Shown here: piece by piece, positions 1 to 11,375 of the stretch
How the letters are laid out: each line of letters opens with the position of its first letter
Position numbering within the stretch: the first letter of the stretch is position 1
Assembly: GCA_039566865.1 (NCBI GenBank)
Contig: CM076943.1
Location: 19,936,501 to 20,000,500, forward strand
Reading direction: 5' to 3'
Length of the DNA: 64,000 bases
From: Aurelia coerulea
Taxonomy: Eukaryota; Cnidaria; Scyphozoa; Semaeostomeae; Ulmaridae
The notes under the pieces: generated by a model
Databases searched by the model: none
What the model was told of the DNA's origin: nothing
The model's input: the letters and a program-made list of their open reading frames with translations, nothing else
Made by a program: the position numbers and the translations under genes

Positions 1-420
1 CACTTTTTTCTCCAAAAGTGTATCAATGGAAGAGTCGTAATCATTGTGGAGTGTTCTCAAAGCACGCCTATGAGTACGGTATACCTCATGGTTGGCATCT
101 TTGCCACAGAACATCCACATAAATGGGCAATAATTAAAGCTTGAGATAATTACTGTGTTACACAGTTTCATTGTCTGTTTTCTTGAGAGATAATCATTTA
201 ACCTCCTAAAAGCACTGACTTTTCTGTTTGTTTTGTCACAGAACGTTTTTACATGCTTTACTGAATCAAAGCAGGTTATCAATTTCGATTCCAAGAAAGA
301 AGGTTGACATGTTCTGTGGAGGATATTTTTTTCACCCTCAATATTTAAGCGTAGCTTACGTTTTCTATTTAGTTTTAGGAACATCAGTTGGAACTTATCG
401 GGGTTTGCCACCATGGGCTT
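1..420 (-). pseudogene. Decayed CR1/jockey-like LINE reverse-transcriptase fragment
   Basis: The minus strand reads as the C-terminal part of a non-LTR retrotransposon reverse transcriptase. Near the low-coordinate end it contains SSFNYCPFMWMFCGK, then NHEVYRTHRRALRTLHNDYD, both typical of the region after the RT palm in CR1/jockey elements. Further upstream, around 300-420, the reading NPDKFQLMFL and FFLGIEIDN matches the thumb region of the same protein. Stops and frame changes separate the blocks, so it is not functional. It runs off the left edge of the window. It lies upstream of gene A on the opposite strand. Confidence 0.75.
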
Positions 421-710
421 CATAAAATAGGGCCATATTTTCCACAGTTTCATTATGAGTCCCTGTTGAGCAAGGTTTACCTCAGGGATACAAGGGACTC
501 ATCGTCATACGTCTAGCTGTTTCGTTGGATCTGTTATGATCTGGTGAAATCTACAAACATTTTCTCCGCTTTTCCAACAGCAATGCTTTTTGGCATGACC
601 AAAATGGCGAACATTGCATGGCAAGCAAATCTCTTTATTCACTTTGGCCAAGCCAAGTCTCAAGGATATCGGCTTTTTCCTGAATCTGAAATTCTATTTT
701 TTCATTGCAG

Positions 711-1036
711 GTTATGGGAGCTCAATTATTGGCCATGAAATGGTGCTCATACTTCTATCACTACTCAAAAGCAACCAAAGACTGTACATTATGCACTGAC
801 CGTTGCTCTCCAGGAACTGGTCTTGTTAGGAATTGTGGTTATGATGATTATGGTAACCGTGTCGCACCAGCCTGTGAAACATGCCCTTCGGGATACTATA
901 GTCGCATAAAGAGATTTAATTTGATTTACAGACCAGCGCATCCCTGTGCACGTTGTAGGCCATGTTTCCCTGCTTCAAGAATCAAGAGATCTTGTTCCTC
1001 AACTAGAAATACAAAATGTGCAAGATGTCCAAAAGG
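711..1036 (+). CDS. Gene A exon: TNF-receptor cysteine-rich domains 1-2
   Basis: The exon follows a strong acceptor (ttttttcattgcag) and ends at GG|GTATGT. It is 326 bp, entering in phase 0 and leaving in phase 2, exactly as the matching exons of genes B and C. It is open throughout and starts V-M-G-A-Q. The ATG just inside is not the true start, because the exon should be preceded by a signal-peptide exon. Cysteine spacing matches the EDAR type, with the NCG motif between the first and second modules. Confidence 0.8.
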
Positions 1037-4000
1037 GTATGTGTTAATTGAGCATAGACGTAGGAACCGCCCCTCAAAGATTTTGCAACAAAGAAGAAAA
1101 TTACCTTTTTATTTCAGGGAGTGTCTCTTTAGCCTGATGCAAAAGTCCCTTTGAAGTCTTGTGCTCCTCCAAGTTTAAGATGCTTCTTACGGCCCTGTGC
1201 ACGTTTTTCTTTTATAAGAAACTTTTTTAAGCCCATAGTATTAAAAGTTTCCTAATTTCACGTGTACATTTCAGCTTTATAGTACTAAAAGTTTCTTAAT
1301 TTGTTTCTTATTTTTTGATGCATTTTGTTTTTACCACTGCCGCGTATTCGTTTCTTGACAGACAGCACAGTTTTTAGGAAGAAGGAGAGTTCTATTTTAC
1401 TCAAAACATAAATTTATCATGAATATAGCTAAAGATAAAGGCTCATCAACAAAAATTTCTTCATGATTTCTTTGAAAGTTTCTTAGCGATTCTCAAGCAT
1501 AGTGCAAGAGTTTCTTAAATTTTTCGCCATCCTAGTACAAGTTTCTCATAAACCAGTTTGTTATATAGAAAAACGTGCAATTCAGAGCTGCGACCTTTGC
1601 ATTTGATTATCTACTCAATGACCATCCGAGAGAACATCTTTGTAGTACTACATTGGAAACATTTTGAAATTTCCCACTGTACCATGAAGCTTTCATCAGC
1701 ATTTGGAGGAGGGTTGAGACACTATCGGGTGTTCCAAAAGATATTCCACGTCAGTACTATTTAGGGTTGGCAGGGAAGCGCTCTGACAAATGACAGTGTT
1801 TGAGCTCCGTTATACAACTAAAGTTCGCGCCCCTCCTCCATTTGTTTAGGGTGTTCAGTATTTCGGAGGATCCTCTCCCCCTTTCAAGCATAGGGCTCAA
1901 ATCTTTCAAATTTAAAAAGGTGAGTGTAAATCCTTACTGGTTGCCAGAGCATGCGGAAATCATCCAATTTCATGCTTGTCAGCCAATGAAATCACCGCTT
2001 TCTAGCCCCTGGAGACAAAATCGGTCGTTTGAGGTAAATTTTCTACTACCCTCACTAAAACTGAAATGGATGCTAAAGTACTTCAGTTATATGCAATTTT
2101 TTTTAATGAATCAGTTGTGGAGATGTCCGTCCAGAGTTGTTTACATGTTTAGGCACACAGCTCGTTTGGGACCGGAGCTTGCGTTCATTTTCCGGTCGAA
2201 GAATATTGACCTTCGTTGAAATATCTATAGAAATCGCTACAAATGAGATATACAGATAAGAATTTCAGCAATTATGCATACTGACCTGAGCAATAACCGA
2301 AACTCTTTCAGTGCTATCATATCTCAAAATTGGAAGCAATTTCTAATGGTTTCTGGTAGAGACATCATTTGGGCCTAAGCTTTTTCTCGCTTAAAACTCA
2401 TTCCATTGCACCTAAAAAGTTATGGTAAAATTCTTGAGCTAGATAATGCACTTACCCATGACTCAGGCACAAGTTTGACTTCGTTTGCATTGTTTACTTT
2501 GGCAAATTTTTGTAAGAAACGACCAGTTGTGGGCGAATTGCAAAAACTTTCCTTCGTCCATATTTTTCTCTGCACAGTCTCTCCGCTTCAAACAACAAAC
2601 AGTAAACATTGTATCATAAAAGTCTTGCATCACAGAACATGTGTTGTGTCCAGGGGCTAGAAAGCGGTGATCTCATTGGCTGACAAGCATGAAATTGGAT
2701 GATTTCCGCATGCGCTGGCAAACAGTAAGGATTTGAGCCTTATTTTATGACATTTTGCTTTGGATTGAACATCTTGAAAGGAACTTATGGTGCTTATGAC
2801 GTAAATTTGCCGTTGATATTTTTTAATTTTGGTCAAAATGGCGGAAATTCAATTATTTTTGAGAAAATCCATGGTTTGAAAAATTTAAATCATCGTAAAT
2901 CCTCAACCAATACAGGAAAGATGGCATAGCCTTGAAGAAGACCATATTTTATGAAGGTCTACAATGTGGTGGCAAGCAGAAATCTGTAGCATTTCTGGTT
3001 TAGGATTTAGATTTTTGATGACGTCCTAACCTAAAATTTAATAAATGCTGCCATTTTGAAACTAATCAAGATATCGATAAATAAAGACAGCAAAAAACCC
3101 TAAGTTCCCTCCAAGTCATGTATTTCAAAGAAAATTGTAAAAGAGTTTTACACCGACCTTTTTGAGGATTTGAGCCCTATATGTTCCCCTTTCATTTGAG
3201 CCCTATACGTGGTGACAGACTTACGACGGAGGTCCCTGTTTTCGCCATTTATATCTCAAATCAGATCTGTTCTCTTATATGCATATCAAGGACTTGGACT
3301 TGGACTTATGACCTGTTGTCCATGTTTAACTGCGTTCTTTGATTTACCGATTCATTGAACAAATTAAAGAAAACAGGGAAAGAAGGGACTCAAGGTTTAC
3401 CAATAACTGGACTGGCCTTGTTTTGTAAAGAAGAGAGGGACTCTTTTTTGCTTACAAGACGACTTGGGCAAGTCCAACCAAAGACCCACCATTAAACATC
3501 AAAAAGACTCTAAACAGGGAATAAGATCTAACGAAGACTCTGAAAAAATCGAGCGTCTAGTCCCCTTCAAACGTCGAACGAAAAATTACCATGGATACCA
3601 GACTATCCACTATAAGATGGATATTTGATGTTGGAGAGTCTGGTACGCAGGGTAACGAAAAGTCAAAGCATCGATGTTTATTAACTAATCAACCAATCAA
3701 GCACTTAGATGAAACACATGGTCTAACCTTATGAAGAAAGCTGTTACCTGATTGGCTCCCCATTGAACAATTGGAAACAGAAATAACGTGACTTCATCGA
3801 TATTGAATTTTATTGCGTTGCTTTCTTGAACACCATTGCGAACTAGAGTAGCGTTGCCCATTATGGCCAATCGCCCATTATGGCCGGTTGCCCATTATGG
3901 CCGGCTAACAAGAGAAATTAAATTTCAGGGGACTGACGACAAGTAATAAAATTGCAATTGCACGGAAAATCTTCGCTGACATCTGTTTTATCATGATTTG

Positions 4001-5578
4001 ACCTTCACTCAAGTTTCAGTTCATTTGCATTGAAACCCGACGAGATGGTTTGTGCATATCTCTAACTGATTCTTTCAAGTATTGCAAATTTCATGATTCT
4101 ATTTACATTCCTTCCTTCTTTTTGGTTCGCTCGGCACCTTGCGGTTTGAAATTTTTCAAATATGCTTTGACTTTTCAGAAGTCCTGTCTCTTGAGAGGAA
4201 ATCTACAATGAAACCAAAGCAAAGTGACTTCTGATTCAGATTTAAGGCTACGAAGTCTCAGTGCTGCTAATTGCTATTTTCGTCACCCATTATGCCCATC
4301 AGTTCACCAGAGAAGTTTCCAATCGCTTCAAAATATTAAAATGCAACATTTATTAAAAAAAACACCATTTTGGGTTAAGATTTTACTTACTGACTTGGAA
4401 AATCATCGAAACCCAAAAAAACCCAGCATTATATTAAGTCTATTTTCATTTTAGAAACTATGCCAAAACTCATCCATCTATGCACAAGAGATAAGGAAGG
4501 ATTTACAACAACTCGAAGCATGTATTTCAATTGCCAAAACTCGAAGTTTGGGTTAATTCTTATTGATATTTTTGGGTTTAACGTACCAAATGATAAACAG
4601 AGAACAGTAATTAAAGCTGTTTTTCTTATTAAAACCTTTTACCGGAGAGTAGTGCTCATTGTTCCTCCTGCGGCCATAATGGGCGACGCTAGAAGAAAAC
4701 GACGTTTTTACCCTCTTCTTTAGAATCTTCTAAAATCAGTATAAAGAGTTCACGTAAAAAATCAATACTCTGTGATCTTTTTCTCCATTAGTTGGTGATA
4801 TAATGTGGCTATTTGGTTTTTTCATTAATTGCTCTTTTTGGATCTAACTCAGAACTTCGCGACGACATGGGCATAATGGGCGACACCACTCTACACTTTT
4901 TCTTAACAAGAATCTAAGGATTCGAACGAGTGCTGAACGTTCCTAAACGTACTCAACTTATATTGCTCAAAGTTTAAGTTTCTTAACATTTTCTTAATGG
5001 AGATTACACGAATTCTTGATCATGTGCCTCCGTGAAGATTTCCTAGTGGTGAAGTTTTATGAAGCAACGCCACTATCAAGAATGTGTCAGGAGAAATACT
5101 AAGATACCTTCCGAGTAATGAAGTACCACAAAAAGATCAAAAGAAGTGAAAATATACCCAGGGTTTCTTGGACTGGAATTGAGAAATTGTTGTCAAATAA
5201 TTTCATCCCAGTTGTAAGTTTCTTAAGTCTCACAGATCTGAAAGTTGAGTTTCTTGCAAAGAGTTTCTCGTGGAAAACATATGTACGCCTAGACCAGTTC
5301 CTGCTAGGCTTGCCCACCATTCCCAAAAATCTTACAATTTTTATATTTTGAATTGTAGACAATACAAGCATAGTGATGGCCATTGTTACAAATGCAGTTA
5401 CTGTTGTGATGGAATGTTAGAGAAAAGAATCAATGTGGTCAAGTCCTGCAGGAAAAGAGGTATGGGCAGGTGCTCCTGCAGAGCGTACACAAATTGCTAC
5501 GATGGAAAAGATAATAATGCGCAATGCTATGCATATCGCCTTGAAGCTTTGAAGCTGCCAATGAAAAAGGAAATCTAA
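711..5578 (+). CDS. Gene A: EDAR-like TNF-receptor paralog without stalk, membrane helix or death domain (5' partial)
   Basis: Two exons, 711-1036 and 5359-5578, join in phase 2 to give 182 codons including the stop. The first has the TNF-receptor cysteine pattern (CTLCTDRCSPG, RNCGYDD, CETCPSGYYS, CARCRPC). The second matches the third cysteine-rich block of genes B and C (CYKCSYCC, then GMGRCSC). In B and C this block runs into a Thr-rich stalk and a later membrane exon; here the frame ends at TAA after LPMKKEI. The signal-peptide exon should lie left of the window, joined in phase 0 as in B and C. An AATAAA lies at about 5980. The product would be a secreted ligand-binding fragment, as in decoy receptors, or the gene may be a 3'-truncated duplicate. 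Gene A shares no flanking exons with B or C, so the truncation looks genomic. Confidence 0.7.
1199..1578. mobile_element. MITE, 'CACGTTTTT' family, diverged copy
   Basis: The ends are inverted (gcacgtttttc and gaaaaacgtgc). The interior has scattered short units of AAGAAACTTTTAGTACTA type on both strands. Better-preserved copies lie at 61467-61889 and 63359-63780. It sits in the long intron of gene A. No coding capacity is visible. Confidence 0.65.
1889..3181. mobile_element. MITE 'CATAGGGCTCAAATC' family, split by a nested insertion
   Basis: The left end CATAGGGCTCAAATCTTT and the right end AAAGGTCGGTGTAAAAC (inverted, about 3150-3180) match the intact copy at 20576-21082. The interior shares 'ggcaagcagaaatctgtag' and 'tttgatgacgtc' with copies at 8770-9828 and 17831-18358. 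The left arm is interrupted at 1928-2734 by a different inverted-repeat element, giving relative ages: this family is older than the insertion. Confidence 0.7.
1928..2734. mobile_element. Nested element with about 80-bp terminal inverted repeats
   Basis: The left arm (AAATCCTTACTGGTTGCCAG) and the right arm are near-perfect reverse complements for about 80 bp, through GCATGCGGAAATCATCC and CGGTGATCTCATTGG-like sequence. The element is about 0.8 kb. Open frames at 1800-2219 and 2406-2660 overlap it but match nothing I recognise. It is inserted inside the left arm of the 1889-3181 element. Confidence 0.7.
3844..4893. mobile_element. 1.05-kb DNA transposon remnant with 'GCCCATTATGGCC' termini
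   Basis: The left end (TAGAGTAGCGTTGCCCATTA) and the right end (revcomp TAGAGTGGTGTCGCCCATTA) form terminal inverted repeats. 'CCCATTATGGCCGG' is iterated at the left end, and a further inverted copy lies at about 4669-4692. Flanking TA suggests a TA target site. Frames at 4224-4454 and 4460-4723 are open but not recognisable. It lies in the gene A intron. Confidence 0.65.
5359..5578 (+). CDS. Gene A terminal exon: third cysteine-rich block, then stop
   Basis: The acceptor is ttttgaattgtag. Joining to the previous exon's GG gives G-Q-Y-K-H-S-D-G, aligned with G-Y-Y-D-G of B and C. The order CxxCxxCC, GMGRCSC and two further cysteines matches the paralogs. The frame ends at TAA (5576-5578). 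A GT at about 5460 could be a donor, but reading through it keeps the conserved GMGxCSC motif, so the stop is taken as real. Confidence 0.75.
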
Positions 5579-6128
5579 CTTTATTATTTCTAAAAACGAA
5601 AGTTTCAATGCTAATATTTATAAGTTTTTGCACATCTAATTTGCAATCTTCTTAGATTTTTCTAGGATAGCCTGTATCCTTCTTAATTAAACGTTTCATG
5701 TTTAAAATTGAAATATAGCAAATTTATACGTTTTTTAATGATCTGATAGAGTTGTTGATGCGTGAGGTATCAATTTGTCTATTTCTTGATACACTTTATT
5801 TTTGAGAAGCCCGATTGCACGGAGGGGAGAGAGAGGAGGCTCTTTGGGTAACTTTCAGATAGGTATGCTGTTCATACTTTCAAAAGGCCCGTTGTTAGCA
5901 TGCGAAAAAGTGCACACAAAGGTACAATTTCGAATTTTCAAACATATAAAATTCTTCATGGTCCAAACGGTATGTGACGAATAAATGTTGTTATTTGAGG
6001 AAATAGAATGAAGGAGAAGCTTTTTATGACAGTGAAAAGCTTACACTTTAATTACCAATCAAAAATTAGGAAAGTCATTGATGTCTCAGCTCTCTATCCT
6101 CTTTAGGGACAGGGCAAAATTTATTATA
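5579..6128. other. Gene A 3' flank, no further gene seen
   Basis: AT-rich sequence. AATAAA at 5980-5985 is the best candidate poly(A) signal for gene A. I see no stalk, membrane or death-domain exon in phase 1 here or further right before the end of gene B. Confidence 0.4.
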
Positions 6129-6613
6129 TTACATGGCCGGTGGAGAACAAAAATTCTTGCAAAAAAATCTGCTCGCCCTGTATGAAATTATTGCCAAAAA
6201 ACCAACTGCCCCGTCACCCTTTCCTTGAAAAAATGTATCTGCCCCGTATTCATGAACAAAAAATGTTGTATACCACAGATGAATTAGCCAAAGACCATAA
6301 CAAAATCAATTCTTGCCTTTACGAGACTTTGTCAACGAAGAAATCGACTTTGAAGATGAAGAGAAATGACTGATGAATCGTTCTTACAAGGAAATTTTGC
6401 GTCATGTTCATACACATCCTTCCAAGCATTTCTCAACTTGCATGATCCAGAATTTTGGCCTCAAAATGTGCCATTTCATAGTTCAAACTTCATCTTGAGC
6501 TTGTAAAAAAGGTACTGCCCCGTTCATAATTGCTTTGTAAAAAGTGTTGACCCAGTTCTGTACAAGCTAAAAGAGTAGTTGCTCCGTTACGTTTTGCACC
6601 GGCCATGTTGTAA
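6129..6613. mobile_element. MITE, 'ACATGGCCGGTG' family
   Basis: The termini are inverted: TTACATGGCCGGTG at the left and CACCGGCCATGTTGTAA at the right, about 485 bp apart. The interior has scattered 'ctgccccgt' words. A second, one-ended copy begins at about 8478. There is no coding frame of note. Confidence 0.7.
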
Positions 6614-7630
6614 AATAAACTTTGCACTGTCCCTTACTCTCGGTTTTATAACAAAAAGTTTGAAAAGAAACACTTGGTTGGAATTGGGTTAAACGATAGT
6701 TGATTATGCATGATTATGCTCAAACTGACCAATAGATTCACGACATAGTCCCAGTTATCGCAACAACAACAACGACGACAACATCAAATTTAGTTTGAGT
6801 GTCCATCAGTCTATCAATAACGATAACTACGAATATGTAATCAGTCTAACTGACCAATAGGATATTAGCATTTTAACCTCGTTCCCAAAAATTAACCTCT
6901 TCATCAAAGGCTAAGAAAGCTGGAAGCTTGTAGGCTAGAAGCTTGAGGATTGCTGTGGTGAAATGCGAAGAATATTTTGGCTTTAAAAGCATATTTTCAG
7001 TGTCCTAGTGAAAGAAGCTTCAAGCAATGCATTGAAAAAGTACGCTCTTCTTGGGACTAGTAGGTTTTGTTCCCCCTGCAACCGTAATAGAGCACGTATT
7101 TGAGGCATTTTAGAATCGGTGAGCTGGGGTCATGTTGAATTGGCCCAAGCTCTTGGCAGCTGGCATCAAAGCGTGGTTCATAAATTTTTGGCCAATTTTT
7201 CAAATAGTGTTATCATGAGTTGTAGTTGTCCATGGAAGGGAGAAACTAGTGGAAATGTATACCTACCCTCTGATTGAAAATATATGTGTTTGAAGGCAGC
7301 CTACCTACCCTCTGATCCAAGATCTATGTGTTTGAAGGCAGCTGATCCTCATATGCAGAAACGTGGGAACGGGGGGGGGGGCACTGGGAGCCAAGATTTT
7401 GCGATTATAACGAATTTGGTTGATTACCGTAGCCACAACGATAGTCCCCTGCATAGACATGAGTGCTTTTCACCAAAGGGAAAAATGCATAGAGCTTGGA
7501 GGATGAGTGGTAGTGATGGTACATACCTACAGCAAGCGATTGTATTTCAAATGAGTTGCACTCGTAGCATCAATAAATTCAAGGCAACCCCGACCTGACA
7601 TCTAGAGTGAAACATAATCTAGTATAGTAT
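6614..7630. other. Unassigned intergenic sequence
   Basis: No exon, TIR pair or recognisable protein was seen. It contains a short direct repeat of 'ctaccctctgatccaag'-like sequence (about 7262-7345) and a G11 tract at 7371-7381. Confidence 0.35.
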
Positions 7631-7639
7631 CCTTTAATT

Positions 7640-7800
7640 TATAAATATTCGTAGTGTGACTATACGGTTTAACGTTTCGTGTTTTTAGATATTGGCCATG
7701 GGGTAGTCATAGTCTTTCGCTCCCCATGGTATCGTACCTGTAGTGTCGTATAGTAATTAGAATTAGGTATAGTAGAATGTAAAGTATCTTGTGAAATTTG
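7640..7800 (+). repeat. LINE 3'-tail-like repeat
   Basis: The sequence 'gctccccatggtatcgt' followed by 'agtatag' and 'aatgtaa' is shared with 22370-22440. There it follows the C-terminal frame of a LINE reverse transcriptase, so this is probably the 3' untranslated tail of the same LINE family. Confidence 0.5.
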
Positions 7801-7867
7801 ATATTTGAAAAAAAATTGTACTTCACCTTAATTTGCAAAATTGAAGGTGAAATATCCATCAGCTCCA

Positions 7868-7952
7868 TCCTCGTCCGCAGGGCCTTTTGTCATATTGGGA
7901 AGGAGACATTTTCGTCTCCGATCAAATATGACAAGAGGCCCTGCGGACGAGG
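7868..7952. mobile_element. Short foldback element flanked by an 11-bp direct repeat
   Basis: The two arms (CCTCGTCCGCAGGGCCTTTT and its near-perfect reverse complement) surround a small loop. CATCAGCTCCA occurs just before (7857-7867) and just after (about 7955-7965), consistent with a target duplication. This palindrome would form a strong hairpin in RNA or single-stranded DNA. Confidence 0.6.
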
Positions 7953-8477
7953 TTACATCAGCTCCAGACCAAGAATTATAAGAATTATCCATCACTTTCA
8001 AGTTGCTGTAGCGTGGCTGCAGATGCAATGGTTTCATTTTCTTCTCTTTTCACTCTTTCTAAAAAGAAGTGTCTTACTTTCTTTCTTTCTTATTGCCATT
8101 TTTTAAACAAAATACCTTTTCTTTCTGTCCAGATTCCTTGTAATTTCTTTTCATTTCTTTTCTTTGCAGTCACATTTACCTAGGGGCATTATCAACTATT
8201 ATCAACTATTAGCCTAGGGGCATTATCAACTCCATTAGTTGAAAACTACAACTTAAAAAACAATTTAGTGCAATCACTGCATTTTCAGTGATCCTGGTCC
8301 TAATATCCGAAACATGTTGAGTGTTTGACCTGAGTCCAGACCAAAAGCAAATTTTGGCACATATGAAGGAAAGCTGTCTCCATTGAACACTGCATGTCCC
8401 TATTGAATCAGCTTTATTGAAAAGCAGAGATCGGTTGACCATGGGTGGCAATGAAAGGGGAAAGTGCAAAGTTTATT

Positions 8478-8750
8478 TTATAACACGGCCGGTGCAAAAC
8501 GTACCGGGGCAACTACTTTTTGAGCACAAAACTGGGTCAACACTTTTTTATAGAGCAAATATGTACGGGGCAGTTTGAAATTTAAAAAATGTTTCATTTG
8601 GTCGACAAAATTGAAAGCATGCATGGTGCTCAAATGCTTGTTTGCAAGAACGATTCATCAGTCATATCTCTTCTTCTCAAAAGTCAATTTTTATGTTGAC
8701 AAAGACTTGTAAGGCAAAGAATTTGATATCTTCATCTTTTTCATAATAGT
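8478..8750. mobile_element. One-ended copy of the 'ACATGGCCGGTG' MITE family
   Basis: It starts with aacacggccggtgcaaaac, the inverted end of the 6129-6613 element. It keeps the internal 'ggggcaactact' and 'acgattcatcagtcat' words in reverse order. The far end is lost, where it meets the 8770-9828 element. Confidence 0.6.
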
Positions 8751-8769
8751 GGCAATTTTTTTTTTAACA

Positions 8770-9828
8770 TTCAGATCATTTTAAACCCTTAACTAATTGA
8801 GGAAAAATCATATAACCTTCAAGAAAACCATAGTTGATCAAGATCTACAATATGGTGGCAAGCAGAAATCTTTAGCTTTTCTGGTTTAGGATTTAGAAAT
8901 TTGATGACGTCATATCCTCAAATTTGACAAATACCGCCATTTTAGCCCTGTTCACACGGCACAAACTAACCCGGGGCGAACCTGAGTTAAACTAACTCTG
9001 GTTCAACCCGCGTCTGTTCACACGAAAAGATCTTCAAAATGTGTGTGAACACAAAACTGGGGCGAACCTGGGTTAGTTTTAATCCCGCATGCGCAGTTAG
9101 TTAGATAACAAAGCAAGAATTTGAGAAAATGGCGGACAGAAACCAAGATAACAATGCTTTGTGCATGCTTATGTTTTGCCGGCAGATTTTTGTTTTAAAA
9201 TGTATGGTTTTGGCATCGCATGTTTTTATGAAGAGGTGAGCAATAGCACGAAAAAGGCTGCTAGAAAAGAATCGAGTTTCTGCTCGAAATCATATGGCTT
9301 CGTATCTCAAGCTTATCATAAAAAACTTCTTCTTCCTCCCAAGTTGATCCACGGTCTATTTTTCCTCAATTCATAGCGTATAGAGTGACCAAATGAATTT
9401 TTATAACAGTTTAGAATGAATAAATATCTGTGAAGATAAGACAACTTCAGTGCATGAGATCGAAACTAACCTAGGTTCGCCCCAGGTTTGCGTTCACACG
9501 ACATTTTCCAAAACTAACCCAGGCTCGACCCAGGGCGAACCCACCTCCTGAGGTGGGTTAGTTTAAACCGGGGCGAACCCAGGTTAGTCGCGTTCACACT
9601 ACAAAAATCTAACCTAGGTTAGTTTAACCCAAATTCGCCCCGGGTTAGTTTGTGTCGCGTCGTGTGAACAGGGCTTTTGAAACAAATCAAGATATCAAGT
9701 CTTAAAGATATAAAAAATTCCCACCGCAGATTTACAGCAAAACACCCAATGTTCCTTCAAAGCCATTTAATGAAGGAGAAAACTGTAATATAGCTTTACA
9801 CGACCTCTCTAAAGATTTGAGCCCTACG
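8770..9828. mobile_element. MITE 'CATAGGGCTCAAATC' family, left-truncated and carrying a nested insertion
   Basis: The interior 'atatggtggcaagcagaaat' and 'tttgatgacgtc' and the right end 'aaagatttgagcccta' identify the family. It is interrupted at 8945-9674; the uninterrupted family sequence across that point (for example near 3045) reads gccattttgaaac. Confidence 0.65.
8945..9674. mobile_element. Harbinger-like MITE with 'GCCCTGTTCACAC' termini
   Basis: The termini GCCCTGTTCACACGGC and GTCGTGTGAACAGGGC are inverted. The subterminal regions carry many copies of AACC(C/T)GGGGCGAACC and GGTTAGTTT words, typical of Harbinger-type or similar elements that begin with 'CTGTTCACAC'. It is nested in the family element 8770-9828. 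No transposase frame is visible. Confidence 0.7.
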
Positions 9829-10037
9829 TTGGAGGGTGCCCATCAATGAAGAAATACAATAAAATAAAGTGTCATTTAACTTTTTTCTTTCTACTTGTTC
9901 CAATATAGATTTAAAACTATATACATTTTTCCAACTATCGACGCAGCATTTAGCACTCCGTTGAAGTGCAGCTTTAAGCCATATTTTAAAATATTATCGG
10001 GTGAGTAAAAAAAGTTCCGGCGATGTTTGAAAGGCTA

Positions 10038-10320
10038 GGGTGTCAGCGGTGGTAATCGGACGGCGGTGGTAATCGGACACTTGTGAAAATATCTCGAAAA
10101 CCAACAGAAAAGTACGTTACAAATGAAATCGATCAAAGAGAGAATTTCTTGGTACGGAAAGCTAACATTATAGCTACTAAACAACTTAACGAAAAGCACT
10201 CATGCATGTAAACGCTAAAGAAGTTGCTTTCGTTGTGCTTGGCAGTGTAGAAGTTGTCGTTGCGAATATCACACCCCATCACACCTCAAATTCAAAACTC
10301 TGAATCCGTTTCAGAAAGAA
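10038..10320 (+). repeat. Inverted-repeat arm 'GGCGGTGGTAATCGGAC', left copy
   Basis: It begins GGGTGTCAGCGGTGGTAATC after a TA and extends about 280 bp, with the internal 'ggcagtgtagaagttgtcgttgcg' region. A reverse-complement copy lies at 15500-15913. The shared interior encodes the peptide EVAF(V/I)VLGSVEVVVANIT in both arms, which may be a trace of a transposon protein. Confidence 0.6.
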
Positions 10321-10682
10321 GCAAAAATCTTAAACAATCACTTAAATTGGATTCCTACCATGTAAATAACGCATAGCATTATGCCAAGGACTTAAACAAG
10401 TTTCACTGAAGGGAGGAAGGCGGATGGTTGCCAAAATCATTAGCAAGCTTCCCTAATGTGTTAACCTTACAGCAATGACTTGAGAACGCTTTAGCATGTG
10501 CTATCCTCTTAAAGTAAATAAACGGGGTTAAAAAGCAACTTAGCTAGGGGGACTGGGTCCATCTAAATATAACCTATTGTATTTGATGTTCTTGATCAAT
10601 GAAAACAAAAGGAAGATTAATGGCGCCTGCCGTTCTTTTGTGCTATGTTTAGATTATGTCGCTATATCTCCGTTCATTTACT

Positions 10683-10849
10683 TTAAGGCTGATTTCCAGT
10701 CAGTGGAATTTTCCGAGCGGGCGGAATTTCCTTTGTTTGCGTGAGAAAATGTCACCCTGGAATTGAATAGAAAGTTACAACTGAGCGACCTTTTATTGTC
10801 TAAAATTCCGCCCGCTCGGAAAATTCCACTGACTGGAAATTCGCCTTTA
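10683..10849. mobile_element. Small MITE with about 40-bp TIRs and TTA target site
   Basis: The left AAGGCTGATTTCCAGTCAGT and the right (revcomp AAGGCGAATTTCCAGTCAGT) ends extend through TTTTCCGAGCGGGCGGAATT. TTA lies at both borders, as expected of PIF/Harbinger derivatives. It is about 165 bp. Confidence 0.75.
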
Positions 10850-11375
10850 GGGGAATGAAAAAAGTCTTCCCCCTAGTGTGAATAATTTACTCAGGGATAC
10901 TCCATTCTTCCAAGGGGATAAAATGCACGAATGCATGTGAGTGTCATTATTGCCAGGAAGGAAAACGAAGGGAGATTTCGTTTGTCGTTTTACTTCGTTT
11001 TTGCAGGTTTTCGACAGGGACTTTCTGTAGAAAATTTCTTATATGGACGGATGGACGGGAAGCAATGGCTGATTTAAGCAGGGTAAATTACTGAACCTAA
11101 TTTGACAAATCGGGAATAAAACGAGACAGTTTTCAATATTATTGCTTTGCTAGTCAGGAAGCAGTGGCCTTCCAAACGGGGATTCTTTTTTTACTCACGC
11201 GGTAGTCACAAATCAACATAATGACACAAATCTTTAAAAATAAGAAACTGTTGAAAGTATGGGCTCAATTTTCTAAAAATCAAGAAACTATGCAACATAG
11301 GTAATATACTTTTTGTAATTTGCAGCTAGACTATGTTTTGATACTGTACAGTATTGATAAATCCCGTAATTGGGC

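Larger units (their letters stand above)
9995..11204. mobile_element. Mariner-like MITE 'TACCGGGTGAGT' family, expanded by internal insertions
   Basis: The left end TATCGGGTGAGTAAAAAAAG and the right end (revcomp TACCGCGTGAGTAAAAAAAG) are inverted for about 45 bp, including GTTTG(A/G)AAGGC. The interior holds an arm of the 'GGCGGTGGTAATCGGAC' repeat (10038-10320) and a small MITE (10683-10849). Related copies lie at 16969-17491 and 21092-21655. Confidence 0.55.

Noticed and set aside
1800..2219. 139-residue plus-strand frame
   Set aside because: It spans the border between two nested inverted-repeat elements.
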